Source of the DNA: an uncultured Clostridia bacterium
GTDB taxonomy: Bacteria > Bacillota > Clostridia > TANB77 > CAG-465
Assembly: GCA_947628575.1 (NCBI GenBank)
Contig: CANRAK010000062.1
Location: 1-7,632, forward strand
Direction: 5' to 3'
Length of the DNA stretch: 7,632 nt
Positions 7,132 to 7,632 of the stretch are shown here, piece by piece. Under the pieces are notes generated by a model. It did not search any database. It was given only the letters and a program-made list of their open reading frames with translations, and was not told where the DNA came from. Each line of letters opens with the position of its first letter. The stretch's first letter is position 1. A program made the position numbers and the translations under genes.

Positions 7132-7632
7132 ACTTTTAGTTAAATTATTAGTAAGGATTTTTTGACGTTTATTATCTTTTGGAAATTTTATCCTATTAAA
7201 TAAATTTTTACTTGCCTCTGTAAAATTAAATGGAGCAACAGGATAAGTAAAAGGCTTAGTATAGCTCTTTGTTGAAACTAGACTAGCTGTAAATAATGTA
7301 AATGCAATTCCTATTCCAATTATGCCACATAGACTTGCAAATAGCATAAATATTATTCTCCATTTTCTAAGACCATTTACAACATTTATATCTGAGAACA
7401 TTAATCCAGATATTGTAGTTATAGCTACAACTATTATCATAATGGGTGATACAATACCTGCACTAACTGCTGCGTCTCCTAGTATTAATGCCCCTACTAT
7501 AGAAAGCGTATTTCCTGACACTTTATTTGAACGCATATCACTTTCTTTTAGTATCTCAAATGCAAAAATCATAATAGCAGCTTCAAAAAAAGCAGGAAAC
7601 GGTACACCTTCTCTTTGGGACGCAAAAGAAGC
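7126..7632 (-). CDS. gerKA: Spore germination protein GerA, C-terminal part (5' end beyond the window)
   Basis: This is the A subunit of a GerA-type germinant receptor, the subunit thought to form the oligomeric ion channel in the spore inner membrane. Only the last 168 residues are visible. The frame is open to the right edge, so the ATG at 7572 is internal. The first residues, ASFASQREGVPFPAFFEA, are the family hallmark loop, followed by IMIFAFEILKES. Next come NTLSIVGALILGDAAVSAG and IVSPIMIIVVAITTISG, matching the conserved membrane segments. A last membrane segment (FMLFASLCGIIGIGIAFTLF) precedes a cytosolic tail. The tail keeps the Tyr-Pro-x-x-Pro element as YPVAP and ends in a basic stretch, KDNKRQKILTNNLTKSR. 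The promoter, where a sigma-G site would be expected, lies outside the window. Confidence 0.93.
   Translation of the reverse strand, partial: ASFASQREGVPFPAFFEAAIMIFAFEILKESDMRSNKVSGNTLSIVGALILGDAAVSAGIVSPIMIIVVAITTISGLMFSDINVVNGLRKWRIIFMLFASLCGIIGIGIAFTLFTASLVSTKSYTKPFTYPVAPFNFTEASKNLFNRIKFPKDNKRQKILTNNLTKSR

Overview
The window is a very AT-rich stretch with all genes on the minus strand and almost no non-coding space. It carries the end of a tripartite spore germinant receptor operon and a phosphoenolpyruvate-synthase-like enzyme with Clostridia-type motifs. Trp is encoded by TGG and TGA is used as a stop. Together this points to a low-GC endospore-forming Firmicute, most likely a member of the Clostridia. 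The genus cannot be told from the sequence alone.

Reading in the direction of transcription, from right to left: (1) 7632-4963 holds the 3' part of gerA (its 5' end lies outside the window), then gerC, then gerB. They are packed as one operon: gerA and gerC are 4 nt apart, and gerC and gerB overlap by 7 nt. The products should form one spore inner-membrane receptor that senses a nutrient and triggers germination. The A-C-B order is that of gerK-type loci. GerC lacks the usual lipobox cysteine. (2) 4962-4209 holds an independent single-gene unit. It has a strong extended -10 sigma-A-like promoter, a strong Shine-Dalgarno, a 196-aa soluble protein built of three repeats with a 54-residue period, and a clean intrinsic terminator 6 nt after the stop. 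I do not recognise this protein. (3) 4195-1 holds a second two-gene unit with its own promoter, which has overlapping palindromes in the spacer. Its first gene encodes a rifampin-phosphotransferase-like dikinase (ATP-grasp domain, central substrate domain, C-terminal phospho-histidine domain). Ten nt later comes a DUF2207 membrane protein whose 3' end runs off the left edge.

The most interesting points are the unrecognised 54-residue-repeat protein next to a germinant receptor, the RPH-like dikinase coupled to a DUF2207 membrane protein under a possibly regulated promoter (with a likely TTG start rather than the upstream ATG), and the non-canonical N-terminus of GerC. No RNA genes, mobile elements, CRISPR arrays or gene-free stretches over 300 bases were seen.
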